64,000 nucleotides of DNA from Blepharisma japonicum (lineage: Eukaryota; Ciliophora; Heterotrichea; Heterotrichida; Blepharismidae): the NCBI GenBank assembly GCA_949751835.1, contig CATKHK010000026.1, positions 248,001-312,000 on the forward strand, written 5' to 3'. A program made the position numbers and the translations under genes. Under the pieces are notes generated by a model, which worked only from the letters and a program-made list of their open reading frames with translations, was not told where the DNA came from and ran no database searches. Shown here one piece after another: positions 45,093 through 55,485 of this stretch. Each line of letters begins with the position of its first letter. The stretch's first letter is position 1.

Positions 45093-46378
45093 TTATTCTT
45101 CTTCCTGCAAAGCTTTATGTTTCTTTTCAGGATCAGGGCTAATTTCATCTCCTGCTCTTTTTGGGTTAAACGCTATTTCTTCTGGAATCCTAAACTCCAC
45201 ACAAAACATGAATTTTCTAGGTGAAACATCACGAACTGTCACTAATTTAATATGAGATGTATCAAAATCTCCCCAAGCTGCTTTAATTCTATCAACAAGC
45301 TCAGTCCCATTCGGAACTGAAGAAAATCCATACACATGTATAACAGGTAGCTCTTTCCATACTTCTGGATTAAATCTCCATTTAAATACATCAAGAAATT
45401 CAATAGCATCCATTGGTAGGTTCATATAAATATGATTAAACACGCTTGGGAGTGTCTGCATAGGAGGAGCTCTCAGCATATCCTCACATTTCGCTTCTTC
45501 TCTTGGAGTATTTAAAAGCTGTACAATAAACTCTCTGGCGTCCATGTTATAAGCTGACAAATTCTTAACAACTTTATTTCTCAATGAGTTTTTTACAAGC
45601 CACTCATAGCATGACGGATTTAAGTCATTTGCAATTACCTTGCATCCTAACTTTGCCGCTTTTATTGCAAAAGGCCCTACTCCTGCAAACATGTCACATA
45701 CGACTTCATTTGGTTTCAGCGTCCCAACAACCCTTATTCTTTCAAATGCCAGCTTTGAGTTCCAATACACATCTCTGAAATTGAAGTTAAATATGCAGTT
45801 CCCTTCTTTCTAATTAAAAATTTACCACTTCTGTATCAAGCCTGTCTTCTCCTCCTATAACTTCCATTTCAAATGTTCGGAAAACTGACTCGATTTTGCT
45901 TAATTTTGTGACGACAGTTTTTATTGAAGGACTTTTCTATATATTTTTTTACATCTATTGTTACCTGTCCGATAATATATCGATATGGCATGTGTTCAGG
46001 CTTTAAATTATAATGGGCAATGTGGCCAATTGTTTCAAACCCTGTAGGGATTACTGTGCCATTAGGAAGAATTTCTTTTAAAACTTCTTCAGCAGAAAAA
46101 TGGTCATATCCTAATAATATTGTGTGTGGGAGAATTTCATAGTCTCTTAATGTTTCTGGAATTTCGACTATTGAAGGATCTAATAGTAATAATCTGTGAT
46201 CTTTGGAATCAGGACATGCGATTGTGTTTTCTTGTTTATGAATTTTTAATAGCAACGATCTGTGATCTTGCTTTAATTTATTGCATTCTTTTAAGGGCAC
46301 TTTAACTGCTTTTAGGTGGAGCTCTTTTTGGAACCTGCTTTATAATTACTTTTCTTTGGGAACTTCTCTTAATTCCAT
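45093..46378 (-). CDS. TRM5: tRNA (guanine37-N1)-methyltransferase TRM5, three introns
   Basis: Splicing out introns of 15, 16 and 16 nt gives 412 residues that follow TRM5 closely: IIGQVTID joined to KSPSIKTVV, then FRTFEMEVIGGEDRLDTEV joined to KEGNCIFNFNFRDVYWNSKL. The AdoMet site is DMFAGVGPFAIKAAKLG with NDLNP, and NLPMDAIEFL is the N-L-P-x-x-A/S motif. TRM5 methylates N1 of G37 next to the anticodon and prevents frameshifting. The start is the ATG at 46376-46378, giving MELREVPKEK before intron 1. The conserved family sequence fixes the size and place of the two downstream introns. Confidence 0.95.
45810..45825 (-). other. 16-nt intron in TRM5
   Basis: On the minus strand it reads gtaaatttttaattag, 16 nt. 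Its removal is needed to pass into the conserved YWNSKL frame. Confidence 0.92.
45937..45952 (-). other. 16-nt intron in TRM5
   Basis: On the minus strand it reads gtaaaaaaatatatag, 16 nt. It joins TID to KSPSIKTVV, a strongly conserved TRM5 segment. Confidence 0.92.
46335..46349 (-). other. 15-nt intron in TRM5
   Basis: On the minus strand it reads gtaattataaagcag. It removes an in-frame TAA and links the ATG exon to FQKELHLKAVKVP. Confidence 0.85.
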
Positions 46379-46466
46379 ATTTATACCAAAATTAATATAG
46401 TTAAATTCCAAATAAATATAAGTTAACGCTATCAATTATACAGCTGAAAATTTAAGATGGGCTATA

Positions 46467-47594
46467 TCATGATGGTGTCAAGCGTGCAAGAAGGTCTGGG
46501 CTGTATCTTTCCCTTTCTTCTGAAGTCCAATTAAAAAGAGGGGGTAATGGATCACCATTCGGAAGCCTTGCTTCCTCCTCTTTAAGCTGGTCAAAGAAAG
46601 GATGCTGCAAAGATTCTAATGCTGATGGTCTCAACTGAGGAGAATATACCAGCAATCTTGACACAAAATCAATGGCATCGATTGGAGTTCTCGATTTAAA
46701 TACCCTATTCCAAGGATGCTGTGGCACTTGAGGAAAATTATTTTCTGTATAGCTTGGGTTCATGTCTCTTATTTGTTCTCTATTTGGAGTCCCTAGAATT
46801 TTAATAATTTCCACAAGCTGGTCTACCCCACTTTCTCCAGGAAATAAAGGCTGTCCTAACAAAATTTCAGCAACTACAGCACCTGCACTCCACACATCTA
46901 TTGCAGGTGTATAATCAGTAGCTCCAAAAATCAATTCAGGGGCTCTATAATAACGAGAGCAAATATAAGAAACGTTGGGTTCTCCTCTTATGAGTTTCTT
47001 TGCAGACCCAAAATCACAAAGTTTGATACTATGAGTATTTGTATCAACTAAAATATTTTGAGGTTTAATGTCTCTGTGACAAACTCCTACTGCGTGAATA
47101 TAAGCTAAAGATCTCATAATTTGATATGCATAAAGCTTTACTAGTAAAATAGGCACTGGCTGTCTCATTCGGCTGTAATGCTTTACTACCCTGTATAATG
47201 TTTCATTTACAAATTCCATGACGACGTTTAGATAAAGCTCATTTGGCTTTTCACCGTTTATATAGAAGGCGTGCTTGAATGCGACAACGTTTGGGTGAAC
47301 CAGCTCTTTTATAATTTGAAGTTCACGGTTTTTGTACCGAGGGTCTTGCAAAACCTTTTTTATTGCAACTGTTTCACCAGTTTGAGCGATGGTAGCTTGG
47401 TATACAGTGCCAAAGCTTCCGCTACCAGCTATTTTGTCAGCATTATAAGTTGAATTGCTATTTCCTCGCTTTTTCTCGTCAATGCTCATCCTACTCATGG
47501 AAGAGCTTAGATCTCCTACACGCCTTCTCACTGATGCTGAGGATACATTGTGAGGTACACTATTTTTTGATGCCCTGTTGCTAAGTCTGTCCAT
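46467..47594 (-). CDS. Glycogen synthase kinase 3 / shaggy-type kinase
   Basis: This 375-residue kinase has [50 protein letters not shown] and the activation loop [16 protein letters not shown], with the Tyr that GSK3 autophosphorylates. [18 protein letters not shown] and [13 protein letters not shown] are further GSK3 hallmarks. A Ser-rich N-terminal extension of about 45 residues precedes the domain. It should phosphorylate primed Ser/Thr substrates. No TGA occurs in the frame and no intron is needed. Confidence 0.96.
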   Translation of the reverse strand: MDRLSNRASKNSVPHNVSSASVRRRVGDLSSSMSRMSIDEKKRGNSNSTYNADKIAGSGSFGTVYQATIAQTGETVAIKKVLQDPRYKNRELQIIKELVHPNVVAFKHAFYINGEKPNELYLNVVMEFVNETLYRVVKHYSRMRQPVPILLVKLYAYQIMRSLAYIHAVGVCHRDIKPQNILVDTNTHSIKLCDFGSAKKLIRGEPNVSYICSRYYRAPELIFGATDYTPAIDVWSAGAVVAEILLGQPLFPGESGVDQLVEIIKILGTPNREQIRDMNPSYTENNFPQVPQHPWNRVFKSRTPIDAIDFVSRLLVYSPQLRPSALESLQHPFFDQLKEEEARLPNGDPLPPLFNWTSEERERYSPDLLARLTPS

Positions 47595-48323
47595 GTTTCT
47601 TCCTAACTTTTTTATTTAAATTTAATTATTTAACTAAGAATCATCATTTTAAACCTCCAAAAAATACTTATGGAATTATCTATGTGTTTTTAAAATTATT
47701 CTTTAAATTTTCAATTAAATTATTATTTAATTTTTCAGATTTTTTCAATAAGATTTGCGTATGCCCATTATAAGTAATCTTATTTCTCTTATGCAAACCA
47801 TATTTCAAAAATAATGGAATATGGTGTTTTTAAGAAACAAGCTAGTAAATTTTATCAATAAATTTATGCAAAATATTTTTAAAAGTTTTTTAAGTTTATT
47901 GATTTGAAAGAGTGATTTTGCATAATTAAGTAAGCATTTGCAATATTACATCTCAAAGTTTCTTGCTTCCTTATCAAAAAACTTTATGATTTTTTTTTTG
48001 CCAGCAAAAAGAGTCAAGACGCAAAATAAATCGTTTAAATAAAAATAGGAATTTAAAAATCGCCGGAAGGCAAACAATATAAAGGTCCCAATTATCAAAT
48101 AATTTACACACTCTCAACACTGGATTCTTTATTTACCTAAAGAATACTTAATTAAATTCATAATAAAATCCTTTCAAAATTTCAATTCAGTAAATGGTTA
48201 AATTTCAAAAAATATTCATCCATTAAAAAACTAGCCACTATATGAAAAGCCTTTTCATCCTAAGGACCTTTTTTTCTAATAATTATTGCTTAATTTTAAA
48301 AATTTAATCAAAAAGTCAAGCTT
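47595..48323. other. Intergenic DNA
   Basis: A+T-rich, with long T and A runs. Nothing is recognised. Confidence 0.55.
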
Positions 48324-48791
48324 TTACAAATCAATTAGATTATTGTCAAAGCTTTTTACAAATTTTCCTTTGACTCTCAATTTATGTCTTGCAGTTTCAC
48401 TTCTGCCTTGAAAACTTCTTGAAATCTTCACCTTTTGCCTATATCTCTGGAGTTTCATTTTATATCTTAAAATTTTTTGCTCTCTTATGTGTGGAGGATA
48501 TATACCCACAAGCGGTTTTTCGTCTTCAAAGTCTGCAGCAGTGCTTGCAATTGAGTTCCAGCTCTCAGTTCTAGGCATTTTCGCAGTGCCTTCTTGAGAG
48601 ATTGATGATAGGCAAGATTCCAGCTGATGGTATTTGAGTTTTTCTGATTCGAGCTCTTTAGATAATTGCAAACACCTTTCTCTCTCTGCTAAAAGCTCAT
48701 TTGACAGCTGAGCAATAAGACTTAGCCCAGGTTCAATGGAATTTCAGTGCAGGGCTATCGGGACCACGATTTTTTCTTCTTGTTCTTCCAT
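48324..48791 (-). CDS. CCT-motif protein
   Basis: This 155-residue protein is whole with one TGA as Trp (ALHWNSIE). A short coiled coil (SNELLAERERCLQLSKELES) is followed by a C-terminal segment HIREQKILRYKMKLQRYRQK, VKISRSFQGRSETARHKLRV, KGKFVKS. This matches the CCT motif (R-x5-R-Y-x-x-K-x-x-x-R, then R-x-x-x-A-x-x-R-x-R-x-K-G-x-F-V) known from plant CONSTANS and TOC1 and scattered in protists. The motif acts in nuclear import and DNA or NF-Y binding in plants. Its role in ciliates is unknown. Confidence 0.78.
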
Positions 48792-49419
48792 AGTTATGTA
48801 TATTAACTTTCTGGTGAGCCCTATTTTTCACACATTTCTTGTATTAGAAAAATTATTGTCGAGGAATAGAGCGCCGCATTGGATGAGAGATTTGTGACTG
48901 AAATTTAAGAAATTTAAAGAGAAATTAATTTTGAATAAATTTTGGGACGATTTCTGATAATTTGGCATACTATGGCATCAAATAATATTATAAATTTATT
49001 CCATAGTTAATCAGAGTAGTAGATAGAGAAATATTTATAGATTACAGAAATTGATATAAATTGGGAAAATTAGAAAATATACGTTTTTATTTAGCAAAAA
49101 ATAATTAAAAATCATCAAAACAATTTTTAAATAATTTTAGAAATTTTCTATATGCTCAAATTCTCCAAAAGAAAATTTACAAGTAATAGCAGAAGCAAGA
49201 GTTACTTCTAGCTTGGAAAAATGCTTATTTTTAAGACTTGGTAACCTTAAAATATAAAACAATTTTCTTGTGTTCAAAGCTTATAAGGAGTTAAAAGCGA
49301 AAACCAAGTATGAGCTAGAATACACTTGGCAAACATTATTTAAATAAAATTCACTCGCCTTTTAATTAATTGAATTCTCATCCATTATATAATGTTCTTC
49401 TTACTATTTTTATTATTTT
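48792..49419. other. Intergenic DNA between divergent genes
   Basis: No gene is supported. A short protein-like plus-strand frame near 49283-49348 (KELKAKTKYELEYTWQTLFK) has no ATG and may be a scrap of old coding sequence. Confidence 0.45.
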
Positions 49420-50142
49420 ATGGAGTATTTCACAAATCGCTCTGGTCTTCAATTGGCTTACAATTTCTCTATAAAATACCCAGATGATAAAAAAATCTAC
49501 ATCGTCTGTCCAATTTGGCCTACAGAAATATTTTTTCTCTCTGAATTTATTTATGAAAACTTAGATGCGAATGTATTTAAATTCGATTTGACTGGAAATG
49601 GAAACAGTCAAGGAGATCATACATATGCTGGCAATTTACGAGACGCAGATGATATTGATGATGCTGTGAAATTTTTATTTGCAAGAGGATACTCAGTTGA
49701 AGGAATTATTGGAAATATGAAATTTGGGACCAGTGCAATTATTTATTCTGCCATATATGGCGATGTAAAAACTATTATCTCATTGTCTCCAAAATACGAT
49801 ATGAGTCTTCTTCCACCATTTATAAAAGAAAATTATGAATCAATTAGAACTAACGGCGAAATTGTTCATACTGCCTTTGGAAAAGAATGAAGATGCACGT
49901 GAAATATGCTTCAAGAAATGATGAATCTTGACATGAAATATTATTGCCAAAATGCTAGAGGTGATATATATATAATTCAAGGAGATCAAGATGAAATTTG
50001 CCCTTATTCGGACTCAATAGAATTTGAAAGAGAGCTAAAAGAAAAGTGCAGAGGGAGATTTGTGCTAAATTGTGATGAGTTTTTTATTGGAGTATTTGAT
50101 GAGGTTGTGGAGATTATCGAAAGGGTCATTTATGAGAATTAA
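49420..50142 (+). CDS. Alpha/beta-hydrolase-like protein, nucleophile site altered
   Basis: This 240-residue protein has TGA Trp codons at GKEWRCTWNML. The fold is recognisable: YIVCPIWPTEIFF, the strand and turn FDLTGNGNSQGDH, GIIGNMKFGTSAIIY in the nucleophile-elbow position, and IQGDQDEICPYSD near the acid. The usual G-x-S-x-G elbow reads G-N-M-K-F-G, so the Ser is missing. The C-terminal His is also not obvious. It is probably a non-catalytic member or one with a different chemistry. Confidence 0.75.
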
Positions 50143-50351
50143 CTTATTTAATTTTTTGAGTCAATTTAATGGTTAAGCATTTTAATACTTGATTGTTTTT
50201 CTAGCTTCCCATCAATGAGTAAATAAAAATATTTTACTCGCTCGTGGTTAATTAATTTTTATATTATTTTGTAGAGGAAAAGAGAAAATAACGTGAAAAA
50301 TCTGCTTTGTTAGCTAATGGATTGCAAATTATCGACGAGACTTCTGGAGAA
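50143..50351. other. Intergenic DNA
   Basis: Nothing is recognised. Confidence 0.5.
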
Positions 50352-50513
50352 ATGACCTCTGATGAGGATGGTTTATTTTGGGACAAACAGTTTGAGATGA
50401 TATTGATGAAAATTCTTGAATATGAAGAAATGGATTATGAAGGTGAAAATGAAGAAGGAGAAGATTATAAGGCAAAACTAATGGAAAGGGTGCTGAAATG
50501 AGAGCTGAAGTAG
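50352..50513 (+). pseudogene. Short acidic frame, probably a gene remnant
   Basis: A 53-codon frame from ATG (MTSDEDGLFWDKQFEMILMK, then very acidic EMDYEGENEEGEDYKAKL) passes one TGA as Trp and stops at TAG. The same frame then continues open for about 31 codons (YGFSRADTNSKQMREVLRH) to a TAA. No 15- or 16-nt intron spans the TAG. This looks like a decayed small gene, or a gene whose model I cannot complete. Confidence 0.35.
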
Positions 50514-50818
50514 AAGAATTGTTATGGATTCAGTCGTGCTGATACAAACAGTAAACAAATGAGGGAGGTTCTAAGGCACTCATTTGTGATACGATGGGAG
50601 CTCTGTTAAAAGCAACTTAAACATTTGATATTCAGAAAAAATTTGTTTTTATACATTCTAAGGAATAATTGACTTTTAAATAAAAATCCAAATTGATATG
50701 TAAAATTTCTGTTTTATTATTAATTCGGCCATTATTCTATGCCATTTTTATAATATTCCACAAAATATGATCAGAATTACTACAACATTTTTTCTTTATT
50801 AAATGAATCTTTAATAAA
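50514..50818. other. Intergenic DNA
   Basis: The first 90 bases extend the frame described before; the rest is A+T-rich with nothing recognised. Confidence 0.5.
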
Positions 50819-51457
50819 ATGGTGCCTGCTCAGGTAAAGATTCTGATTAAGCTACTATTAGATCTGACCTTTTTCTTCCTAGTATTTTCCATATATCTGA
50901 TAAACAGCTTCCGCTTCATGAAAACCAATCACATAGGAATGACAGAACTTTCAATAAAATCAAGGATAGATGGCGTTTACGAGATTGGAACTTTTAAAGC
51001 CTTTGAAAATCATTGGTGTCCTAATCTTGGTTCAATTGACGCTATATGTGACAATATAGATGATTGGAAAAAAGCTGGGGTTTTATTTATAGTATTTTCA
51101 ACTTTTGCCCATGTATTCATGGCTTTTGGAATGCTAAATTTAATACTGAAATCCTGCTTCTGTTGTTTCAAACTGAAAATAATGAAGGACTTAGAAAATT
51201 ATATATATCCTTTGCTTTATTCTTTAAGCTTGATTTTATATGTTACAGTCAGCAAAGTGTTTACGCTTGAAAAACCTATGTATTATAGTGATGCTTATAA
51301 TGTTAAAGCAGAATCAGGGCTGATTTTAATGTTCATTGCCCTTTTTTTTAGCTTGGTAAGTGGCGGGTATTACTTTTACTTCCGAAGGGAAATCAATGGG
51401 TACTGCGAAGTTGCTGGGAAAGAAAGCTTCCTGATGCGAAATGTAGAAAAAGTCTAA
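50819..51457 (+). CDS. Four-helix membrane protein
   Basis: This 212-residue protein has hydrophobic segments around residues 8-28 (ILIKLLLDLTFFFLVFSIYL), 87-110 (AGVLFIVFSTFAHVFMAFGM), 128-143 (YPLLYSLSLILYVTV) and 165-186 (GLILMFIALFFSLVSGGYYF). The region between helices 1 and 2 contains two Cys (NHWCPNLG, DAICDN), a layout like tetraspan or claudin-type proteins with an extracellular disulfide loop. No family motif is certain. It stands alone on the plus strand, 41 bp before the next gene. Confidence 0.75.
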   Translation: MVPAQVKILIKLLLDLTFFFLVFSIYLINSFRFMKTNHIGMTELSIKSRIDGVYEIGTFKAFENHWCPNLGSIDAICDNIDDWKKAGVLFIVFSTFAHVFMAFGMLNLILKSCFCCFKLKIMKDLENYIYPLLYSLSLILYVTVSKVFTLEKPMYYSDAYNVKAESGLILMFIALFFSLVSGGYYFYFRREINGYCEVAGKESFLMRNVEKV

Positions 51458-51498
51458 ATCTAAATAATTCATATTTCCCTTTATATTTTTATTAAATA

Positions 51499-51918
51499 AT
51501 GGAACAGCTCGACGAGTGGAGTCAAGTAAATTCAGAGCTTAATAAATCGTAATTCCTACTCAGATGCGAGGACAGAAAGCCAAGATTTGTTCTCTTTGCT
51601 GAGAAATGGAATCCTTTCAGCATTCATGCCGCTCGCATTTTTCAAAAATTGAAAGCAGAAAGCTCTGAGAAAGACATTTTCATTGTAGACGCAGATAAAT
51701 TATTTAGTATTGCGTCTGGATTTGGAATCATAGGAACCCCAGCTTTGGTTGTTTTCTTTAGAGGAATGCCGACTAAGATAAAAAGACGAGGATGGGAAGA
51801 AGATATTAAATGTAAATTTTATGCAGATGTCGGAATTACATCAGAAGATAACTATGCCAAGATTGTTAGTTTGGGTAGAGAACAAGCAATTACAGGAAAT
51901 CCAATTATTTGTGACTAG
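51499..51918 (+). CDS. Thioredoxin-fold protein without C-x-x-C, one 15-nt intron
   Basis: With the intron at 51549-51563 removed, the product has 134 residues. The thioredoxin pattern is visible: RFVLFAEKWNPFSIHAARIF in the active-site strand and helix, DIFIVDADKLFSIASGFGI, and GTPALVVFFRG with the cis-Pro of the fold. The usual W-C-G-P-C is replaced by W-N-P-F-S, so it lacks redox cysteines. The layout resembles DIM1/TXNL4-type or other non-redox thioredoxin-like proteins, but I cannot name the family. Confidence 0.75.
51549..51563 (+). other. 15-nt intron
   Basis: The sequence is gtaattcctactcag. Removal converts a TAA stop into an open frame joining LNKS to CEDRKPRFVLF. Confidence 0.88.
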
Positions 51919-51976
51919 GGAAGAATTAAAATAAATCATTAGCTTGACATTTTGTTACCAATTTAAAGAGTTAGTT

Positions 51977-52861
51977 TTACGCCGTGCAATTTATAGATAC
52001 CTGAGCTCTTTTATAATATAACGAAACAGCAGGATAAACGTTTGTAGGGACGTTTGTATAGGCGACGCCATAATCTTTTCCATTCCTCAAAAAGCTAATT
52101 GAGCCTTGATCTCCTTTGTACTCTAGCCTGACACAAATAATGTCTCCTGTCTGAACACTTTCTCCGTAATAATCTTCTATGCCAGTTTCTGGCTTAAATT
52201 TCTTCCCTCCACTGCATCTTAGGCCCCAAAATAAGCCGACATCTGGCGGGTGACCATATAAGGCAACATTTTCATCTGCAACCCCAATAAAGATATCATC
52301 ATCGTCTACAATTAAATCGACTTTCACTTCCCAGGTGAAAATTCCAGAGGCTAGACACAGGTTGCAAAGTACTGTTTCAAACTCTTCTTCTGTTTTCTTT
52401 GAAGCTGTCATTCCATTATTTGAAATTTCTATGTTAGCTGCTTTTTTGTTCTCGTTTCAATATAAATTTTGTCTTAGCAAGGCAACAAATGTCGAATGAG
52501 ACTTCAGCTTGAGATTAAATGGGGAGTCTGTAGGTTTTATTTCTTTCATGGATCCCATGGGATATATCAGTTTAATAATTGCTCCTGCAGATAATGAATA
52601 TTGCTTCTTCAATATAGAAAATAGATTAGAAAAATCATTAGTAATGTCTCATTCAAGTGATAATAATTTCCGATCTTTGGCAAAAGATTTCACTTTTAAG
52701 GTTACTTTATTGCTAATCGAGCTTGGATCAATGTATCCTAAGCCTCCCCATGTAAATTTGACTATAGCTTTTGTTGGGCTTTTTTCTAAGAGCTCCCCAT
52801 AGCCCCACACAGTATAAACTTTAATCTGTTCTAATCCATTATCTCCTTCTTGCCTTGTCAT
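51977..52861 (-). CDS. SPRY-domain protein
   Basis: This 294-residue protein is whole with two TGA Trp codons (LSLEWDIT, LYWNEN). The C-terminal half is a SPRY domain: GIFTWEVKVD, DIFIGVADENVALYG, GLFWGLRCSGGKKF, TGDIICVRLEYKGDQGSISF and LRNGKDYGVAY. SPRY domains bind protein partners. The N-terminal half, with GGLGYIDPSSISNKVTLKV, is unknown. It could be an adaptor in ubiquitin or signalling complexes (inference). The start is the ATG at 52859-52861. Confidence 0.85.
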
Positions 52862-53221
52862 ACACTTTATTTTCCTAATTTTTTATTATGAATCCAAAAA
52901 TATTGCATCTTTTTCCTGAATTTTATATTATTAATCCAAAGTCCAATACAATTTCAATTTCTGCACAATTAACTATTTCTATCCAAGAACCATCAGAAAA
53001 ATCTTTATAAAAGGCTTAAATACAAGTGCAGACCCATTACTGGTTTTATTTAAAATATTCTTCAACTTCACCGCTCTATATCATTTATTATAATCCTAAA
53101 ATAATCCATATAATGAAAAATCCAGTATAAAAACAATTACACTAAAAATCTGATTGCAACCCGCATTTATTTAGCACAGTATGGCGTTTTGCTATTCAAA
53201 ACTGCATAAGTTATAATTAAA
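52862..53221. other. Intergenic DNA between divergent genes
   Basis: Nothing is recognised in the 360 bp. Confidence 0.5.
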
Positions 53222-53725
53222 ATGGGAGTGGAAATATCAAGAGAAATTCCTTTCAGCCAAGAAGAACTTTTAATGCTCGAGCAAAGATTCAGACGTTTAG
53301 ACATTGACGGAAGTGGGATGCTCGAGCCCAATGAATTTTTTGACATTCCAGAGCTAGCACAAAATCCACTGGTCCAGCGTGTGATCTCTGTGTTTGATAA
53401 GAATGGAGATGGCAATATTTCTTTTTATGAATTTGTAACTGGACTTTCGAAACTGTCAGAAGCAGGGTCTGAAGACGACAAGCTGCACTTTTTGTTTGCA
53501 ATCTATGATATGGACAAAGATGGCTTTATTTCTAACGGAGAATTGTTCAGGGTGCTCAAAATGATGGTGGGGAATAATTTGACTGATGTTCAGCTGCAGC
53601 AATTAGTTGATAGAACGCTGATACGAGCTGATGAAGACTTTGATGGGAAAATTTCTTATCCGGAGTTTTGCAAAATGGTCAGAGATATGGATATTGGGGA
53701 AAAACTTACTCTTCATCTAAAATAA
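53222..53725 (+). CDS. Calcineurin regulatory subunit B
   Basis: This 167-residue protein has four EF-hand loops: DIDGSGMLEPNE, DKNGDGNISFYE, DMDKDGFISNGE and DEDFDGKISYPE, all with the acidic ligands. FYEFVTGLSKLS and the end MVRDMDIGEKLTLHL fit calcineurin B. The MGVEIS start agrees with N-myristoylation, typical of the subunit. It activates the catalytic A subunit when calcium binds. The length matches the family (about 170). Confidence 0.95.
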   Translation: MGVEISREIPFSQEELLMLEQRFRRLDIDGSGMLEPNEFFDIPELAQNPLVQRVISVFDKNGDGNISFYEFVTGLSKLSEAGSEDDKLHFLFAIYDMDKDGFISNGELFRVLKMMVGNNLTDVQLQQLVDRTLIRADEDFDGKISYPEFCKMVRDMDIGEKLTLHLK

Positions 53726-53799
53726 GAAGTTAATTATTAGATTCTGACGTAATTAATCTGATTATAAAATTAGTCTTATATTTTATTACTTACTAAGTC

Positions 53800-54249
53800 C
53801 TAATTTGGTTTTTGAGGTAAAAATTGCTTTAAACTCACAAATGCTTCACTTAAAAGTTTTGCCTTTTTTATAGCAAAATTTTTAAAACTTTCGCGAGACT
53901 CTGAAGTGCACTCCCAATAATTTTTGGAAGCATCATACTGCTCTTTAGATGCTATTGAATTGCTGTCATCTTCAAGCATCCTTAAGTGCAATGGCACCTC
54001 TTCTTCACATTTTTCTTGAATTATAGTGTTTAATTTGCTTTCTTCTCTTTCTAATTGTTTTAAAGCTAGCCAATAATTGTCTATTTGGCTTAAGCATTTT
54101 TCATTATTCTGTAGATAGCATTTTCCTTCAACATAGACAATTCTTTGATATAGCATTTTCAAATTTTGATTGGCATTGGCTGCAATCTCCTCAAATTCTT
54201 TTTCTTTTGCTTCGAGTTCAGCAGCATTTTTGCTTATCCCAAAGTCCAT
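53800..54249 (-). CDS. Helical protein of unknown function
   Basis: This 149-residue, mainly helical and charged protein (ELEAKEKEFEEIAANANQNL, KLLSEAFVSLKQFLPQKPN) has four scattered Cys. There is no membrane segment and no signal. It starts at ATG 54247-54249, and no TGA or intron is needed. I recognise no family. Confidence 0.65.
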   Translation of the reverse strand: MDFGISKNAAELEAKEKEFEEIAANANQNLKMLYQRIVYVEGKCYLQNNEKCLSQIDNYWLALKQLEREESKLNTIIQEKCEEEVPLHLRMLEDDSNSIASKEQYDASKNYWECTSESRESFKNFAIKKAKLLSEAFVSLKQFLPQKPN

Positions 54250-54603
54250 ATTTACTATAAATAAACTTTCATTGAGTTCATATAAAATATCTTTGCAAGA
54301 GCTGCAGTCACATAAAATTTGCTTAATACATATTTTTGATATTTTTATAATAGTATGAAATTATGTAAATTAATCATATATTTTTAATTTAATTCATACA
54401 TTGAAGCTTAGTTGTATTATTTACGCTAAATAATATGTCAGTTTCAAAATATTTGAGATAAATCAGTAATTTTTCAAAATATTTATGCAAACAAAAATTA
54501 GGGTTTGCCATATCAGAAAATATAATAATTCCAATATTTTATCATTTAAAACGATAAATATAGAAACAAATACTTAATTATGTGATTACAGATTAATTAT
54601 TCC
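54250..54603. other. Intergenic DNA
   Basis: Nothing is recognised. Confidence 0.5.
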
Positions 54604-55107
54604 TTATACTTTACAAGGACTGCGTAAAAATAGAGATGGACTCACTATTTCTTTAAAGCTCGACAATGAAGCTTTATACATTTGTTGAATCTGAAAAATT
54701 TCGTATTCCATCATACTTGGGACAATACTTTCTTCACAATATAAGCAAACCCTGTTCTGATAACCCTCTTCAGTTTTCAGCTTTTTTTTATAGTCCCATC
54801 CCCATTTGTACACCTGGGCTTCAGTTAGACCAGTTTTTGACACGAGTTCCGCCACCTGCTCTTTGGTTCAGTGTGGGTTGATCTCGTATTCTTTTCGCAA
54901 AATGCTGATTTGAAGATCAGTCTTTCTATTTCGCTTTTTTGACCCATGGAATTTAAAAGATGGAGACCCTTCTGTTGAGTATGAGTTGGAGATATCGCTG
55001 TCTTCGCTCATATAAGGGTCATATTTTTGTGTGGTTTTTCTTTTGGAGTTGTGTTTGACTGCTTTTGGTGTGTATATGCAATTGTCATTCATCGATCTTG
55101 TCTTCAT
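54604..55107 (-). CDS. Divergent homeodomain protein
   Basis: This 167-residue protein is whole with TGA as Trp in NPHWTKEQV. Residues about 57-110 form a homeodomain: KRNRKTDLQISILRKEYEIN in helix 1, WTKEQVAELVSKTGLTEAQV in helices 2 and 3, and VYKWGWDYKKKL as the recognition helix. The usual W-F-x-N is W-G-W-D here, so the invariant Asn that contacts DNA is Asp. A Cys pair (CLYC) follows. It is a likely transcription factor; the altered recognition helix suggests changed DNA contacts. Confidence 0.8.
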
Positions 55108-55485
55108 TCTTTATTATAAAGTCTATTTAATTATTGTAATATGGAATCATAATATTCAGAAAAAAATATTCAAAATTTTTTTAAGTGCGTAAATTACAAG
55201 ATGCTTTGAGTTGATTGCAGCTGAAGCGAAATAATAAAACATTATTAGCTGAGTGTTTGTATGGAAACACTGAAGAAATATTTATAATATATGATGAATA
55301 ATCTTTAAAGATTGAAGAAAAGTATTAATTAAGGATTATTAAGTTCTTTAATTTTATATTTTTTAATATAAATTAAAAATCCTTCATAGATTTTGATTTA
55401 TTTGATCAATGCTGCAAAAATATAATTTATCAGTCATTCATTTTTAAATTAGATAAGGTGAACTATTATCAATTATTAATTTATT
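55108..55485. other. Intergenic DNA
   Basis: Nothing is recognised. Confidence 0.5.
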
